19,818 nt of DNA from Limisphaerales bacterium (GCA_003152145.1 PLZL01000384.1:19968-39785); one strand, 5' to 3'. Shown: positions 1 through 8,239, numbered from the stretch's first letter. Notes: generated by a model from the letters alone, not told the origin. Made by a program: numbers and translations.

Positions 1-80
1 CGTCAAACACTTCGTTAACCCATTCGGGTTGGCGGCGTTTGATGAGGATCAATTTGGTGATGATAAAGTGTGCGGACGAG

Positions 81-103
81 GTTTTCGGCGGGCCGCCGAA
101 AAC
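81..103. repeat. Palindrome upstream of the GH35 gene (copy 1 of a pair)
   Basis: The arms GTTTTCGGCG and CGCCGAAAAC are perfect 10-bp reverse complements around a GGC centre. It directly abuts a second palindrome at 104-122. It lies within the first 172 bases, which hold no convincing gene: a reading frame runs through from position 29, but its residues before the signal peptide of the GH35 protein look random. The pair could be a REP-like dispersed repeat, a terminator of an upstream gene (there is no T-tract), or an operator for the GH35 gene. Confidence 0.7.
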
Positions 104-122
104 CGCACGCGGACCGCGTGCG
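104..122. repeat. Palindrome upstream of the GH35 gene (copy 2 of a pair)
   Basis: CGCACGCGG and CCGCGTGCG are perfect 9-bp reverse complements around a single A. The sequence begins on the base after the previous palindrome ends, so the 42 bases 81-122 can fold into two adjacent stems. It ends 50 bases before the chosen GH35 start codon. The function is unknown; a dispersed intergenic repeat is the likeliest explanation. Confidence 0.7.
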
Positions 123-172
123 CTCCCTGTGGCGGTCGCATCGTCCCGGTTGAAACAGATCCGAAAGTGAAT

Positions 173-1894
173 ATGAAACTGAAATGGCAGCACATGGCGG
201 TTGCGATTGCCGGGCTTGCGTTGACGGTCCCGGGCGCGCGGTCGCAAACCGAAACGGCGATTCCCCACTTGAAAAAGCACGGCACCGCCACGCAGTTGAT
301 TGTGGATGGCCAGCCGTTCCTCGTCCGCGCGGCGGAGTTGAACAATTCCAGCGCCTCCAGTCTCGCTTATTTGAAGCCACTCTGGCCGCGGCTCGCGGCG
401 ACGCACCTCAACACCGTTCTGGCGACGGTAAGCTGGGAACTCATCGAACCGGAGGAGGGCAAATTCGATTTCAAACTGGTGGACGACCTGCTTCAGGAAG
501 CGCGGGCGAACGACCTGCATCTGGTGATTTTGTGGTTCGGCAGTTGGAAAAACGGCAAGTCCACCTACCAGCCGCTCTGGGTGAAAAATGACCAGGCGCG
601 ATTTCCGCTCGCCGCCAGCGAGGACGGCAAAAGCATGCCGATCCTGACAACGTTGAGCGACGCCAACCGGGACGCCGACGCCCGCGCGTTTGCCGCGCTT
701 ATGCGGCATCTGCGCAAAACGGATGGCCGGCAACACACGGTCCTGATGATCCAGGTGGAGAACGAGGTCGGCGTTCTTGGCGACACGCGGGATTATTCGC
801 CGGCCGCCAACCAGGCGTTTGCCGGGCCGGTGCCGAAGGAGTTGATGGATTATCTGATGGCGCACAAAGACACGCTCGTCCCAGAATTGCGCGACGTATG
901 GGCAACGAACGGCTTCAAAACCGCCGGCACCTGGACGGAGGTGTTTGGCCCCGGCAAGCCGGCGGGCAAGGCGATTCCGGTTCGCACGCTGGCTCCGCCA
1001 TTGACCGAGCAGGAACATGAAACCGGCTGGCGCAATCTGCACTGGCCGGTGGACGAAATGTTCATGGCATGGAATTACGCGCGATACGTCGGTTACGTAG
1101 TGGCGGCGGGCAAGGCAGAATACAACATTCCGATGTATGTGAACGCTTGGCTGCAACAGCGCGACCATGCCTGGCCGGGAACTTATCCGAGCGGCGGGCC
1201 GGTGCCGCAGGTGCATGATCTCTGGCAGGCGGGCGCGCCGGCGATTGACATTTTGGCGCCGGACCTTTATGTGCCGGAATTTGAGGAATTGTGCGGGCGG
1301 TTCATCCGCTCCGGCAATCCGCTGTTCATCCCGGAGTCGGGCGCGGGCGCGCGGGGCGTGGCCAACGCAATCTGGGCGTATGGCTCGGCCAATGCCATCG
1401 GTTATTCGCCCTTTGGCATTGACCGGCTGGCGGCGTCCGATCTGGAACTCGCCAGCGGTTACGCCGCTATTGCCCCAATCGCGCCGCTGATTCTGGCGCA
1501 TCAGGGCGACGGCACCATGACTTCAGTATTGCTGGACAGCGGCGGCGTGCCGAAAACCGTCCGGCTGGGTAACTACAACCTCGAAGCGCGGTTTTCCTTC
1601 CGTTCATTTGGTGGCGTCGCGAACACCCTGCCTGACCGCGTCGCGGCGCTTTTCATTTCCACCGGCCCGGACGACTACATCATCATGGCCAGAGGCATGA
1701 ATGTTTATTTTAACGCGGCCACAAATCCATCCGATAGTGTGGGGCTGGCCACGGTCGAGGAAGGCGTTTATGCCGGCGGCAAATGGGTTCCTGGACGCCG
1801 GCTCAATGGCGACGAAACGCCGGAGTGGAAGGCGCTGCGTTTTCGCAGCGACGCTTACACCATCCAGCATGTCAAACTTTACCGCTACAAGTGA
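173..1894 (+). CDS. Secreted GH35 beta-galactosidase with DUF5597 C-terminal domain
   Basis: Likely removes terminal beta-galactosyl residues from a plant polysaccharide, probably xyloglucan side chains, outside the cytoplasm. The start at 173 was chosen because it opens a clear Sec signal peptide (MKLKWQ, hydrophobic AVAIAGLALTV, cleavage near ARS-QT). The frame is open back to 29, but that extension is arginine/cysteine-rich and runs through two palindromes. The protein has 573 residues. The clan GH-A acid/base glutamate is expected in IQVENEVG (E198) and the nucleophile in FIPESG (E388). The last 140 residues or so match the DUF5597 tail, including the WVPGRRLNGDE motif and a closing VKLYRY. 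Only 34 bases separate it from the GH74 gene on the same strand, so co-transcription is likely. Family assignment is by motif recall; substrate is inferred from neighbours. Confidence 0.87.
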   Translation: MKLKWQHMAVAIAGLALTVPGARSQTETAIPHLKKHGTATQLIVDGQPFLVRAAELNNSSASSLAYLKPLWPRLAATHLNTVLATVSWELIEPEEGKFDFKLVDDLLQEARANDLHLVILWFGSWKNGKSTYQPLWVKNDQARFPLAASEDGKSMPILTTLSDANRDADARAFAALMRHLRKTDGRQHTVLMIQVENEVGVLGDTRDYSPAANQAFAGPVPKELMDYLMAHKDTLVPELRDVWATNGFKTAGTWTEVFGPGKPAGKAIPVRTLAPPLTEQEHETGWRNLHWPVDEMFMAWNYARYVGYVVAAGKAEYNIPMYVNAWLQQRDHAWPGTYPSGGPVPQVHDLWQAGAPAIDILAPDLYVPEFEELCGRFIRSGNPLFIPESGAGARGVANAIWAYGSANAIGYSPFGIDRLAASDLELASGYAAIAPIAPLILAHQGDGTMTSVLLDSGGVPKTVRLGNYNLEARFSFRSFGGVANTLPDRVAALFISTGPDDYIIMARGMNVYFNAATNPSDSVGLATVEEGVYAGGKWVPGRRLNGDETPEWKALRFRSDAYTIQHVKLYRYK

Positions 1895-1928
1895 AACCCG
1901 CCACATCACCAAGAAGAGCAGGGGGTTC

Positions 1929-4900
1929 ATGAGAATTGCGCTCACCTTCAGGCACCGCATCATTACGTCGCTGCCGCTTTTCGCGGCGTTTGGGCTGGTC
2001 CTCTTCTGCGGCGCAACGGCGTTTGGGCAGGCTTATGTGTGGAAAAATGTGGCCATCAAGGGCGGCGGATTCGTGAGCGGCATCATCACACATCCGAACG
2101 CGCCGGGCGTCATTTATTGCCGCGCGGACATTGGCGGCGCGTATCGCTGGAATGGCACGAACAATTCGTGGATTCCGCTGCTGGACTTTGCCGCCGACGC
2201 CAACATTTACGGCGTCGAGAGCCTGGCGATTGATCCTTCGGACAGCAACCGTCTTTACATCTCAGCCAGTCGCGGCTCGCCCGCCGTGCTGCTGGTTTCC
2301 ACGAATCAGGGCGCGACGTTTTCCCAGTTCACGCCGCCGTTTTCGTTAAACGGGAACGTGGATGGCCGCAGCAACGGCGAGCGCATGGACGTGGACCCGA
2401 ACTCGAACAACATTTTATTTTATGGCAGCCGGGGCAGTGGCCTTTACAGGAGCGTCAATTACGGAGCCACCTGGACGCAGGTCAGCAGCTTTCCGGTCAC
2501 GAGCACCCCCAACAGCGGGGGCCTGGTGTTTGTGGAATTGATCAGGAGCAGCGGCTTGCCGGGCAGCGCGACGCCGACGATTTTTGTGGGTGTTTCCCAG
2601 GGCGGGACGAATCTTTTTCGAAGCGCTGACGGCGGGACGACGTGGACGGGCGTTTCAACCGGTGTGGCAACCAATCTGATGGCGCATCACGCCGCGCAGG
2701 ACGGGTTGGGAAACATGTATGTCACGTTCAACGACAACCAAGGTCCGAACAACATCACCACCGGCAGTGTCATCAAACTCAATCTCACAACCCTCGTGGC
2801 GACGGACGTGACGCCCTCGAAGCCGGCGGGCGCCCAAGGCGGTTATGCGGGCGTGTCAGTGGACCGCCAGAATCCGAACACCGTGGTCGTCAGCACGATG
2901 GACCGCTGGTGGGCGCCGTCGCCGTTGCCGGCTTGGGACACCATCTATCGCAGCACGGACGGAGGCGCCACTTGGACTGTGGCGGGGCCGTATTCGTTAC
3001 CGGACTCAACGTCGGCGCCGTGGTCGGTCGCGCGCAGTCCGCACTGGGCCGGCGATGTCGAAGTTGATCCTTCCAACTCCAACCGCGTTTTTTTCATTAC
3101 GGGCTATGGCGTGATTGCGACAACGAACGTGACGGCCGGGTCGGTGAACTGGACGTTTAACAACAATGGCCTGGAAGAAACCGTGCCGCTGGGTCTGGCC
3201 AGTCCGCCGAGCGGCCCGTATTTGTTGAGCGCGCATGGCGACATCGGCGGCTTCCGGCACTACAACCTCGATGTGTCGCCGCCGCTGGCGGACTATTTTC
3301 CGACGCATCGCGGCACTTCCTACGGAATTGATTTCGCCGAAAGCAATCCAAACGTCATTGCGCGCCTCGTCTCCGACGGCAACTACGGCGCGTATTCGTT
3401 GAACGGTGGAACGACCTGGACGGATTTCCCTACGAACACACTGCAGGGGTTGAACGGCTCCGGCAGCATCGCGGTTTCGGCGGATGGTTCGCGCTTCGTT
3501 TGGATCCCATCCACCACGGTTTCCGCCAGCCGGATCGCCTACTGGACAACCAACAACGGGGTGAACTGGACGGCTTCGAACGGAGGTCCAACGGGAAATC
3601 GCGCGCCCATCTCCGACCGCGTCAACAGCAGCAAGTTTTACATTTATTCCAGCACGCGCATGTATGTCAGCACCGACGGCGCGGCGACATTTGCTCAAAG
3701 CGGAACTCTCGCTTCCGGCGGCGGAACACCCTGCGCGGTCTTCGGTCATGAAGGCGACCTCTGGGTTCCTCTCTACGGCAGCGGCCTGACGCACTCGACC
3801 AATTCGGGCGCGAGCTTCACGGCCGTCTCCGCTGTGCAGTATGCGGCATTCGTCGCGGTCGGCAAAGCCGCCACCGGCCAAAACTATCCGGCGGTTTTCG
3901 TTGTCGGCCGGGCGAACGGCGACAGCGCATTGGGAATTTATCGCTCGGACAACGGTGGCGTTTCCTGGGTGCGAATCAATGACAGCCAGCACCAATATGG
4001 ACTGGGCAGCATCCATGATTTCTGCGCCGACCCGCGCGTCTTTGGCCGGGTTTATTTTGGGACGGAAGGTCGTGGCATCATCTACGGCCAGCCGGGCAAC
4101 CAACCTCCAAGTGCGATAGTTGACCTGGCTGCCGCGGGCGGGAACACGCAAATCTCCCTGACTTGGAGCGCAGTTTCCGGCGCGGACAGCTACGCCGTGA
4201 AACGCGCGCCCGTAAGTGGCGGCACTTACACAACGATTGCCAACGGCCTGACGCAGACGACTTACACGGACACCGGCCTGACGAACGGCGTGCCCTGTTA
4301 CTACGTCGTCGCGGGCACGAACAGTTTCGGTCCTGCCCCTGATTCCAACGTGGCGGGAGCCGTGCCCAACCCGCCGCAGCCAATTGCCCTCTACACCTTT
4401 GAGGGCAACGCGCTCGACACCAGCGGCAACGGCAACAACGGCACCGCCGGCTCGGTGAGTTACGCCGCCGGCAGGATCGGCGCGCAAGCCGCGCTGTTCA
4501 ATGGCACCAGCGCCTATGTGCAGATTCCGCGCTCGATCAGCACCGATTTCACGGTCGCGATGTGGGTCAAGACGACCGACACCGGAAACAGCGGCACGCA
4601 ATGGTGGCAGGGCAAGGGCTTGGTGGACGGCGAGGTTAACGGTGCCGCCGCGGATTGGGGAACGGTTTTGCTCGCCGGCAAATTTGCGTTGGGAGTCGGC
4701 AACCCGGACACAACCATCAGTTCGTCCGTGAACATCAACGACGGTGCGTGGCATCACGTTGCCGCGACGCGCAACAACACGAGTGGCGCGATGGCGGTTT
4801 ATATTGACGGTGTCCCAAGCGGCAGCGGAACCGGTCCGACCGGCGCGCGCACCGCGCCGCCCAATCTCCGCATCGGCAGCCTCCAGACTGGAAATAATTT

Positions 4901-5465
4901 TCTCAACGGCACGATTGACGACGTGCGCCTTTACGACCGCGTGTTGAGCGCCAGTGACATTGCCGCGCTGTCCAGCCCGCCCGCCGCGCCGACGGGTTTG
5001 GCGGCTTTGGCTGGCGACGGCCAGGCCGTGTTGAGTTGGTCCGCATCGGCTGGCGCGACGGGTTATTACGTCAAGCAATCAACCACCAGTGGCAGCGGCT
5101 ACACAACGGTCGCGACGAACACGAGCGTCGCGTTCACCAACACCGGCCTGAATAACGGCACCGTTTACTATTTTGTCGTGAGCGCGTTGAACGGGGTCGG
5201 CGAGAGCACCAATTCTGCTGAAACCAGCGTGCGGCCAGTGTCTTTGACGCCGGCTCAAATCGCCCTGGCTGTCACGAACAGTCAGATGCAACTCGCCTGG
5301 CCGCCGGACCACACCGGCTGGCAGGTGCAGGTGCAAACAAACGCGCCCGGCGAAGGCCTCGGCACCAATTGGATGACGCTTTCCGGAAGCGGGCTGACCA
5401 ATCAATTCACCCTGCCGGTTGACGCCGCCAACGGCAGCGTGTTCCTCCGGCTGGTTTCTCCCTGA
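1929..5465 (+). CDS. Secreted GH74 xyloglucanase-like protein with FN3-LamG-FN3 and C-terminal tail
   Basis: Probable endo-acting, inverting xyloglucanase (or related beta-1,4-glucanase), exported. The start at 1929 gives a signal peptide ending near AFGQ-AYVW and has purine-rich AAGAAGAG and AGGGGG upstream. The 1178 residues divide into a GH74 double beta-propeller (about 36-725), FN3 (726-814), a LamG/concanavalin-like domain (817-1016), FN3 (1017-1105) and a tail (1106-1178). The N-terminal VWKNVAIKGGGFVSGIITHP and RADIGGAYRW (D67, expected catalytic base) are hallmark GH74 sequences; D438 in GDIGGFRH is the likely acid. Many Asp-box repeats such as SADGGTTW, STDGGATW and SLNGGTTW mark propeller blades. 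The accessory domains probably bind carbohydrate or act as spacers. It sits between GH35 and GH3 genes, supporting a xyloglucan pathway. Confidence 0.88.
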   Translation: MRIALTFRHRIITSLPLFAAFGLVLFCGATAFGQAYVWKNVAIKGGGFVSGIITHPNAPGVIYCRADIGGAYRWNGTNNSWIPLLDFAADANIYGVESLAIDPSDSNRLYISASRGSPAVLLVSTNQGATFSQFTPPFSLNGNVDGRSNGERMDVDPNSNNILFYGSRGSGLYRSVNYGATWTQVSSFPVTSTPNSGGLVFVELIRSSGLPGSATPTIFVGVSQGGTNLFRSADGGTTWTGVSTGVATNLMAHHAAQDGLGNMYVTFNDNQGPNNITTGSVIKLNLTTLVATDVTPSKPAGAQGGYAGVSVDRQNPNTVVVSTMDRWWAPSPLPAWDTIYRSTDGGATWTVAGPYSLPDSTSAPWSVARSPHWAGDVEVDPSNSNRVFFITGYGVIATTNVTAGSVNWTFNNNGLEETVPLGLASPPSGPYLLSAHGDIGGFRHYNLDVSPPLADYFPTHRGTSYGIDFAESNPNVIARLVSDGNYGAYSLNGGTTWTDFPTNTLQGLNGSGSIAVSADGSRFVWIPSTTVSASRIAYWTTNNGVNWTASNGGPTGNRAPISDRVNSSKFYIYSSTRMYVSTDGAATFAQSGTLASGGGTPCAVFGHEGDLWVPLYGSGLTHSTNSGASFTAVSAVQYAAFVAVGKAATGQNYPAVFVVGRANGDSALGIYRSDNGGVSWVRINDSQHQYGLGSIHDFCADPRVFGRVYFGTEGRGIIYGQPGNQPPSAIVDLAAAGGNTQISLTWSAVSGADSYAVKRAPVSGGTYTTIANGLTQTTYTDTGLTNGVPCYYVVAGTNSFGPAPDSNVAGAVPNPPQPIALYTFEGNALDTSGNGNNGTAGSVSYAAGRIGAQAALFNGTSAYVQIPRSISTDFTVAMWVKTTDTGNSGTQWWQGKGLVDGEVNGAAADWGTVLLAGKFALGVGNPDTTISSSVNINDGAWHHVAATRNNTSGAMAVYIDGVPSGSGTGPTGARTAPPNLRIGSLQTGNNFLNGTIDDVRLYDRVLSASDIAALSSPPAAPTGLAALAGDGQAVLSWSASAGATGYYVKQSTTSGSGYTTVATNTSVAFTNTGLNNGTVYYFVVSALNGVGESTNSAETSVRPVSLTPAQIALAVTNSQMQLAWPPDHTGWQVQVQTNAPGEGLGTNWMTLSGSGLTNQFTLPVDAANGSVFLRLVSP

Positions 5466-5476
5466 GGCATTTGAAA

Positions 5477-5638
5477 ATGAATGGCACCATCATGAAACCA
5501 ACCCGGTTTTCCTCGCCCGCCGGGGTGAAGGAAGTGCGAATCAGGGCACAGTTCAACACCGGCATGTTGGGCACACGGCGATTGAACGGCGACGAAACGC
5601 GGTGGAGAAAGGCGCTTCGTTTTCACGGCGACTATTGA
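5477..5638 (+). pseudogene. Remnant of the 3' end of a second GH35-DUF5597 gene
   Basis: This open frame would encode 53 residues. Its second half, around QFNTG-MLG-TRRLNGDET-KALRF, matches the C-terminus of the GH35 protein at 173-1894, which has GKWVPGRRLNGDET and KALRF. The DNA is also clearly similar (compare 5576-5638 with roughly 1798-1860), with small indels. RLNGDE is a conserved DUF5597 motif, so this is best read as the degraded tail of a lost GH35 paralogue or a partial duplication. The first 16 codons or so show no similarity and the VKLYRY ending is lost to an early stop. It could instead be a dispersed repeat that happens to include this motif, or a small gene that is still expressed. 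Confidence 0.5.
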
Positions 5639-5674
5639 ACCATCCACTGCGTCGTTCTTCGCCTCTGTCATTTT

Positions 5675-7855
5675 ATGAAAAATTCATTTCTCATCTTGAT
5701 ATTCTTTCTGTCCGCCTCGATGGCGGGAACGCCTGCTGCGGCGCAAACCACCAACCAATATCCGTTTCAAAATTCAAGCATGGCGCTTGAAGACCGTGTC
5801 ACCAACATCCTTTCCTTGATGACGCTGCGGGAGAAGGTTGCATTCTTGAGTTCGCGCCCCAACGTGCCGCGGCTGGGGATTCGCGGCTCCGGTCAGGTGG
5901 AAGGATTGCACGGCCTGCAAAACAGCGGCACCGGCGGCGCGGGCCGACGCGGCAACGTCCCCGCCACCACCTTTCCACAGGCTTACGGGATGGCCGAAAC
6001 CTGGGACCCCGACGCGCTGCATCAGGCCGGTGCCATCGAAGGACACGAGGCGCGCTTCGTGGTTCAGAGTCCAAAATACGGTCGCGGCGGCCTCGTTGTC
6101 CGTGCGCCGAACGCCGATTTGGGCCGCGACCCGCGCTGGGGACGCACCGAGGAATGTTACGGCGAGGACCCGTTCTTCAATGGCACGATGGCCGTGGCCT
6201 TCATTCACGGACTTCAAGGCGACGACCCGCGTTACCTACAGACCGCCTCCATGTTGAAACACTTTTTCGCCAACAGCAACGAGGATGGCCGCGACGGCTC
6301 CTCCTCGGATTTCGATGAACAACTGTTCCGCGACTATTATTCGGTTCCGTTCCGGATGGGATTCGAGCAGGGTGGGGCGGGCTGCTTCATGGCGTCCTAT
6401 AATGCCTGGAACGGGATTCCCTGCACCATCCAGCCGGTCATCAAAAGCGTGGCGATGAAGGAATGGGGTGTGGACGGAGTCATCTGCACCGATGCCGGCT
6501 CGTTGAATAACCTGGTCACCGCCCACCACTATTTCAACGACTTGGATCACGGGGCAGCCGCCGCCGTCAAGGCGGGGATCAATCAGTTTCTGGACCGCGT
6601 TTTCGGCCCGGCCGTGACGCGCGCACTCACCAACAACCTCATGACCGAAGCGGACATTGACGAGTCCATCAAAGGCACCTTGCGCATCTATCTCCGGCTC
6701 GGCCTGCTTGACCCGACGAACGCCAATCCCTACGCCGCCATCGGCCGCAACGGCGAACCTGATCCCTGGACCACCGAAAAAAACAAGGAGGCCGTGCTGA
6801 ACATGACCCGCGAATCCATCGTCCTGCTCAAAAACGCGAAGCATTTCCTGCCGCCCGACAAATCAAAATTGAAATCCATCGCCGTCCTTGGCTCGCGGGC
6901 GAACGAAGTTTTGTTTGACTGGTATAGCAGCACCCCCGCCTACATCGTCACGCCGCTTCAAGGCATCTCAAACAAAGTCGGCTCCGGTGTGACCGTGTCT
7001 TGTGCGACCAATAATGACAACGGGCAGGCGGTCAAGCTGGCCGCCACAGCCGACATGGTGATCGTAGTTGTTGGAAATCATCCCGACGGTGGTTACGGCA
7101 CGCCGTGGAAACAAGTAACCCTGCCCAGTTACGGACGGGAAGCCGTGGACCGCCAATCCATCAACCTGGAGGAGGAGGATTTGATCAAGAAAGTCAGCCA
7201 GGCCAATCCCAAGACTGTGGTCGTCCTCGTTTCCAGCTTTCCCTACGCGATCAACTGGACACAGGAGCACATTCCGGCCATCGTCCACATGACCCACAAC
7301 AGTCAGGAGATGGGCAATGCGCTGGCCGACGTTTTGTTCGGCGATTACAACCCGGCGGGCCGGCTGGTGCAAACCTGGCCGAAGTCGCGGGACCAGTTGC
7401 CGCCGATGATGGATTACAACATCCGCGACGGCCGGACCTACATGTATTTCAAGGGCCGGCCGCTTTATCCCTTCGGCTTCGGGTTGAGCTACACGACGTT
7501 CAAGTATTCCGGTTTGAAAGCCAGTTCGCTGACGCTCGCCAAAGACGGCGCGCTGACCGTGAGCGTGAACGTGAAAAACACCGGCAAGCGAGCGGGCGAC
7601 GAAGTCGTTCAACTTTACGTCAAGCATCAGAAATCGGCGCTGGAATATCCGACGCAGGAGTTGCGCGGCTTCAAGCGCGTCGCATTGCAGCCGGGCGAAA
7701 GCAGAACGGTGGAAATTCCCCTGGCGGCCGGCACGCTGGGCTATTGGGACACCAACAAGAACAGCTCGGTGGTCGAACCCGGAAAACTGGAACTTCGGGT
7801 CGGCGCTTCCTCGGCGGACATCCGGCTGAAGAAGACCGTCACCATCGTCAATTGA
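5675..7855 (+). CDS. Secreted GH3 beta-glucosidase / beta-xylosidase
   Basis: Retaining exo-glycosidase expected to release glucose or xylose from beta-linked oligosaccharides, most likely xyloglucan fragments made by the GH74 enzyme. The 726 residues begin with a signal peptide (hydrophobic FLILIFFLSASMAG, cleavage near PAAA-QTT). The N-terminal GH3 TIM-barrel domain covers about 45-345 and contains LMTLREKV, RDPRWGRTEECYGEDP, the KHFFANSNE substrate loop and the nucleophile D273 in GVICTDAG. The GH3 C-terminal alpha/beta domain covers about 395-610 and ends in the conserved GDYNPAGRLVQTWP and YPFGFGLSYTTF. A fibronectin-III-like domain (about 640-720; VKNTGKRAGDEVVQLYV, LRGFKRVALQPGE) closes the protein. 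The length is normal. No Shine-Dalgarno is obvious. It lies 209 bases after the GH74 gene. Glucosidase versus xylosidase cannot be settled by eye. Confidence 0.92.
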   Translation: MKNSFLILIFFLSASMAGTPAAAQTTNQYPFQNSSMALEDRVTNILSLMTLREKVAFLSSRPNVPRLGIRGSGQVEGLHGLQNSGTGGAGRRGNVPATTFPQAYGMAETWDPDALHQAGAIEGHEARFVVQSPKYGRGGLVVRAPNADLGRDPRWGRTEECYGEDPFFNGTMAVAFIHGLQGDDPRYLQTASMLKHFFANSNEDGRDGSSSDFDEQLFRDYYSVPFRMGFEQGGAGCFMASYNAWNGIPCTIQPVIKSVAMKEWGVDGVICTDAGSLNNLVTAHHYFNDLDHGAAAAVKAGINQFLDRVFGPAVTRALTNNLMTEADIDESIKGTLRIYLRLGLLDPTNANPYAAIGRNGEPDPWTTEKNKEAVLNMTRESIVLLKNAKHFLPPDKSKLKSIAVLGSRANEVLFDWYSSTPAYIVTPLQGISNKVGSGVTVSCATNNDNGQAVKLAATADMVIVVVGNHPDGGYGTPWKQVTLPSYGREAVDRQSINLEEEDLIKKVSQANPKTVVVLVSSFPYAINWTQEHIPAIVHMTHNSQEMGNALADVLFGDYNPAGRLVQTWPKSRDQLPPMMDYNIRDGRTYMYFKGRPLYPFGFGLSYTTFKYSGLKASSLTLAKDGALTVSVNVKNTGKRAGDEVVQLYVKHQKSALEYPTQELRGFKRVALQPGESRTVEIPLAAGTLGYWDTNKNSSVVEPGKLELRVGASSADIRLKKTVTIVN

Positions 7856-7922
7856 ACCGGCCTCCGGTCCGCAGCGCGGTTCTTGACGCTGAATCGGCGA
7901 ACAGAACCGTCAATATTGGGTT

Positions 7923-7941
7923 ATCCCGCGTGTTGCGGGAT
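7923..7941. repeat. Hairpin downstream of the GH3 gene
   Basis: ATCCCGC and GCGGGAT form a perfect 7-bp stem around a GTGTT loop, 67 bases after the GH3 stop. It lacks a clean T-run (ATGTCTTTC follows), so it is at best a weak terminator. It overlaps the left copy of a 25-nt inverted repeat whose partner is near 11985; a degenerate form of the same hairpin (CCCGGCGTGTTGCG) sits beside that partner. Confidence 0.5.
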
Positions 7942-7960
7942 TATGTCTTTCACGGATGCA
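7936..7960 (+). repeat. Left copy of a 25-nt repeat bounding the accessory region
   Basis: These 25 bases match the reverse complement of 11973-11997 at 23 positions. The shared core runs CGGGATTATGTC followed by TTCAC and GATGCA. Both copies contain an ATG that would start with MSFTDA, and both differences fall at synonymous third codon positions. Here the frame closes after 21 codons (7943-8008). The two copies point towards each other across about 4 kb, with the transposase and its neighbours between them. Confidence 0.65.
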
Positions 7961-8004
7961 ACTGCGAGGCTTGGAATGATTGGTTTGCCCCACGCTAAAT
8001 GGCT

Positions 8005-8187
8005 TTAGGCGCGGCGCGCAGCCGCCAGCAACTTCTTTCTCGCCCAAGTTCCCATCATCTCGTCGGCTTCGGTTGCCGCCTTTTCAATCTCGGCATATTC
8101 AGCCGGTGAAACGCGCATGGTGACGTATCCGCCGCGCTTCTCTTTTTTTGACAGCTTCGGCCTGCCTATTTTTGGTGTTTCGCTCAT
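8005..8187 (-). CDS. Small ribbon-helix-helix DNA-binding protein, divergent from the transposase
   Basis: A 60-residue basic protein, probably a dimeric DNA-binding regulator or antitoxin-like protein. After a basic, proline-containing N-terminus (PKIGRPKLSKKEKR) comes a predicted beta-strand (YVTMRVS), a helix beginning PAEYAEIEKAA, and a second helix (TWARKKLLAAARR), which is the ribbon-helix-helix pattern. The start at 8187 was chosen because the longer frame from 8235 adds a cysteine/isoleucine-rich stretch and would start inside an inverted repeat. No toxin partner is visible; the divergent neighbour is an IS1595-type transposase, and the inverted repeat between them is a plausible autoregulatory operator. 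The fold is inferred from pattern; the exact family (CopG, MobC-like or antitoxin) is not determined. Confidence 0.68.
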   Translation of the reverse strand: MSETPKIGRPKLSKKEKRGGYVTMRVSPAEYAEIEKAATEADEMMGTWARKKLLAAARRA

Positions 8188-8190
8188 AAT

Positions 8191-8239
8191 AAAAATGCAA
8201 CATTTACTATTGACAAAAGATAGTTTATGTTGCATCTTT
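8191..8239. promoter_or_regulatory. Imperfect 20-bp inverted repeat in the divergent RHH/transposase promoter region
   Basis: The 20-base arms 8191-8210 and 8220-8239 are reverse complements at 17 of 20 positions (core ATGCAACAT and ATGTTGCAT) and are separated by 9 bases. A TTGACA-like -35 box (8210-8215, plus) and a TTGTCA on the minus strand overlap the spacer. The right arm ends only 7 bases before the transposase start. The most economical reading is an operator bound by the adjacent ribbon-helix-helix protein that controls both divergent genes. No convincing -10 box was seen at ideal spacing for the transposase. Confidence 0.5.

Noticed and set aside
29..172. N-terminal extension of the GH35 frame to position 29
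   Set aside because: The added 48 residues are low-quality, cross two palindromes and would bury the signal peptide that starts at 173.
1929..2028. Lipoprotein signal in the GH74 protein (cysteine in LVLFCGAT)
   Set aside because: The residue before the cysteine is Phe, which does not fit a lipobox; an ordinary Sec signal with cleavage near AFGQ fits better.
3006..5078. A 690-codon open frame on the minus strand opposite the GH74 gene
   Set aside because: Arg/Ala/Gly/Val-rich composition with no domain; it is the antisense shadow of a GC-rich gene with strong family motifs on the plus strand.
7877..7909. CGGTTCT / AGAACCG arms after the GH3 gene as a terminator
   Set aside because: Only a 7-bp stem with a 19-base loop and no T-tract; plausible by chance.
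7105..7998. A 297-codon plus-strand frame overlapping the end of the GH3 gene
   Set aside because: Gln/Arg/Gly-rich frame-shifted shadow of the GH3 C-terminal and FN3-like domains, which are intact in the other frame.
8188..8235. Longer start for the ribbon-helix-helix protein at 8235
   Set aside because: The extra residues (including KCCIFI) are unlike the domain family and are encoded by the inverted repeat.
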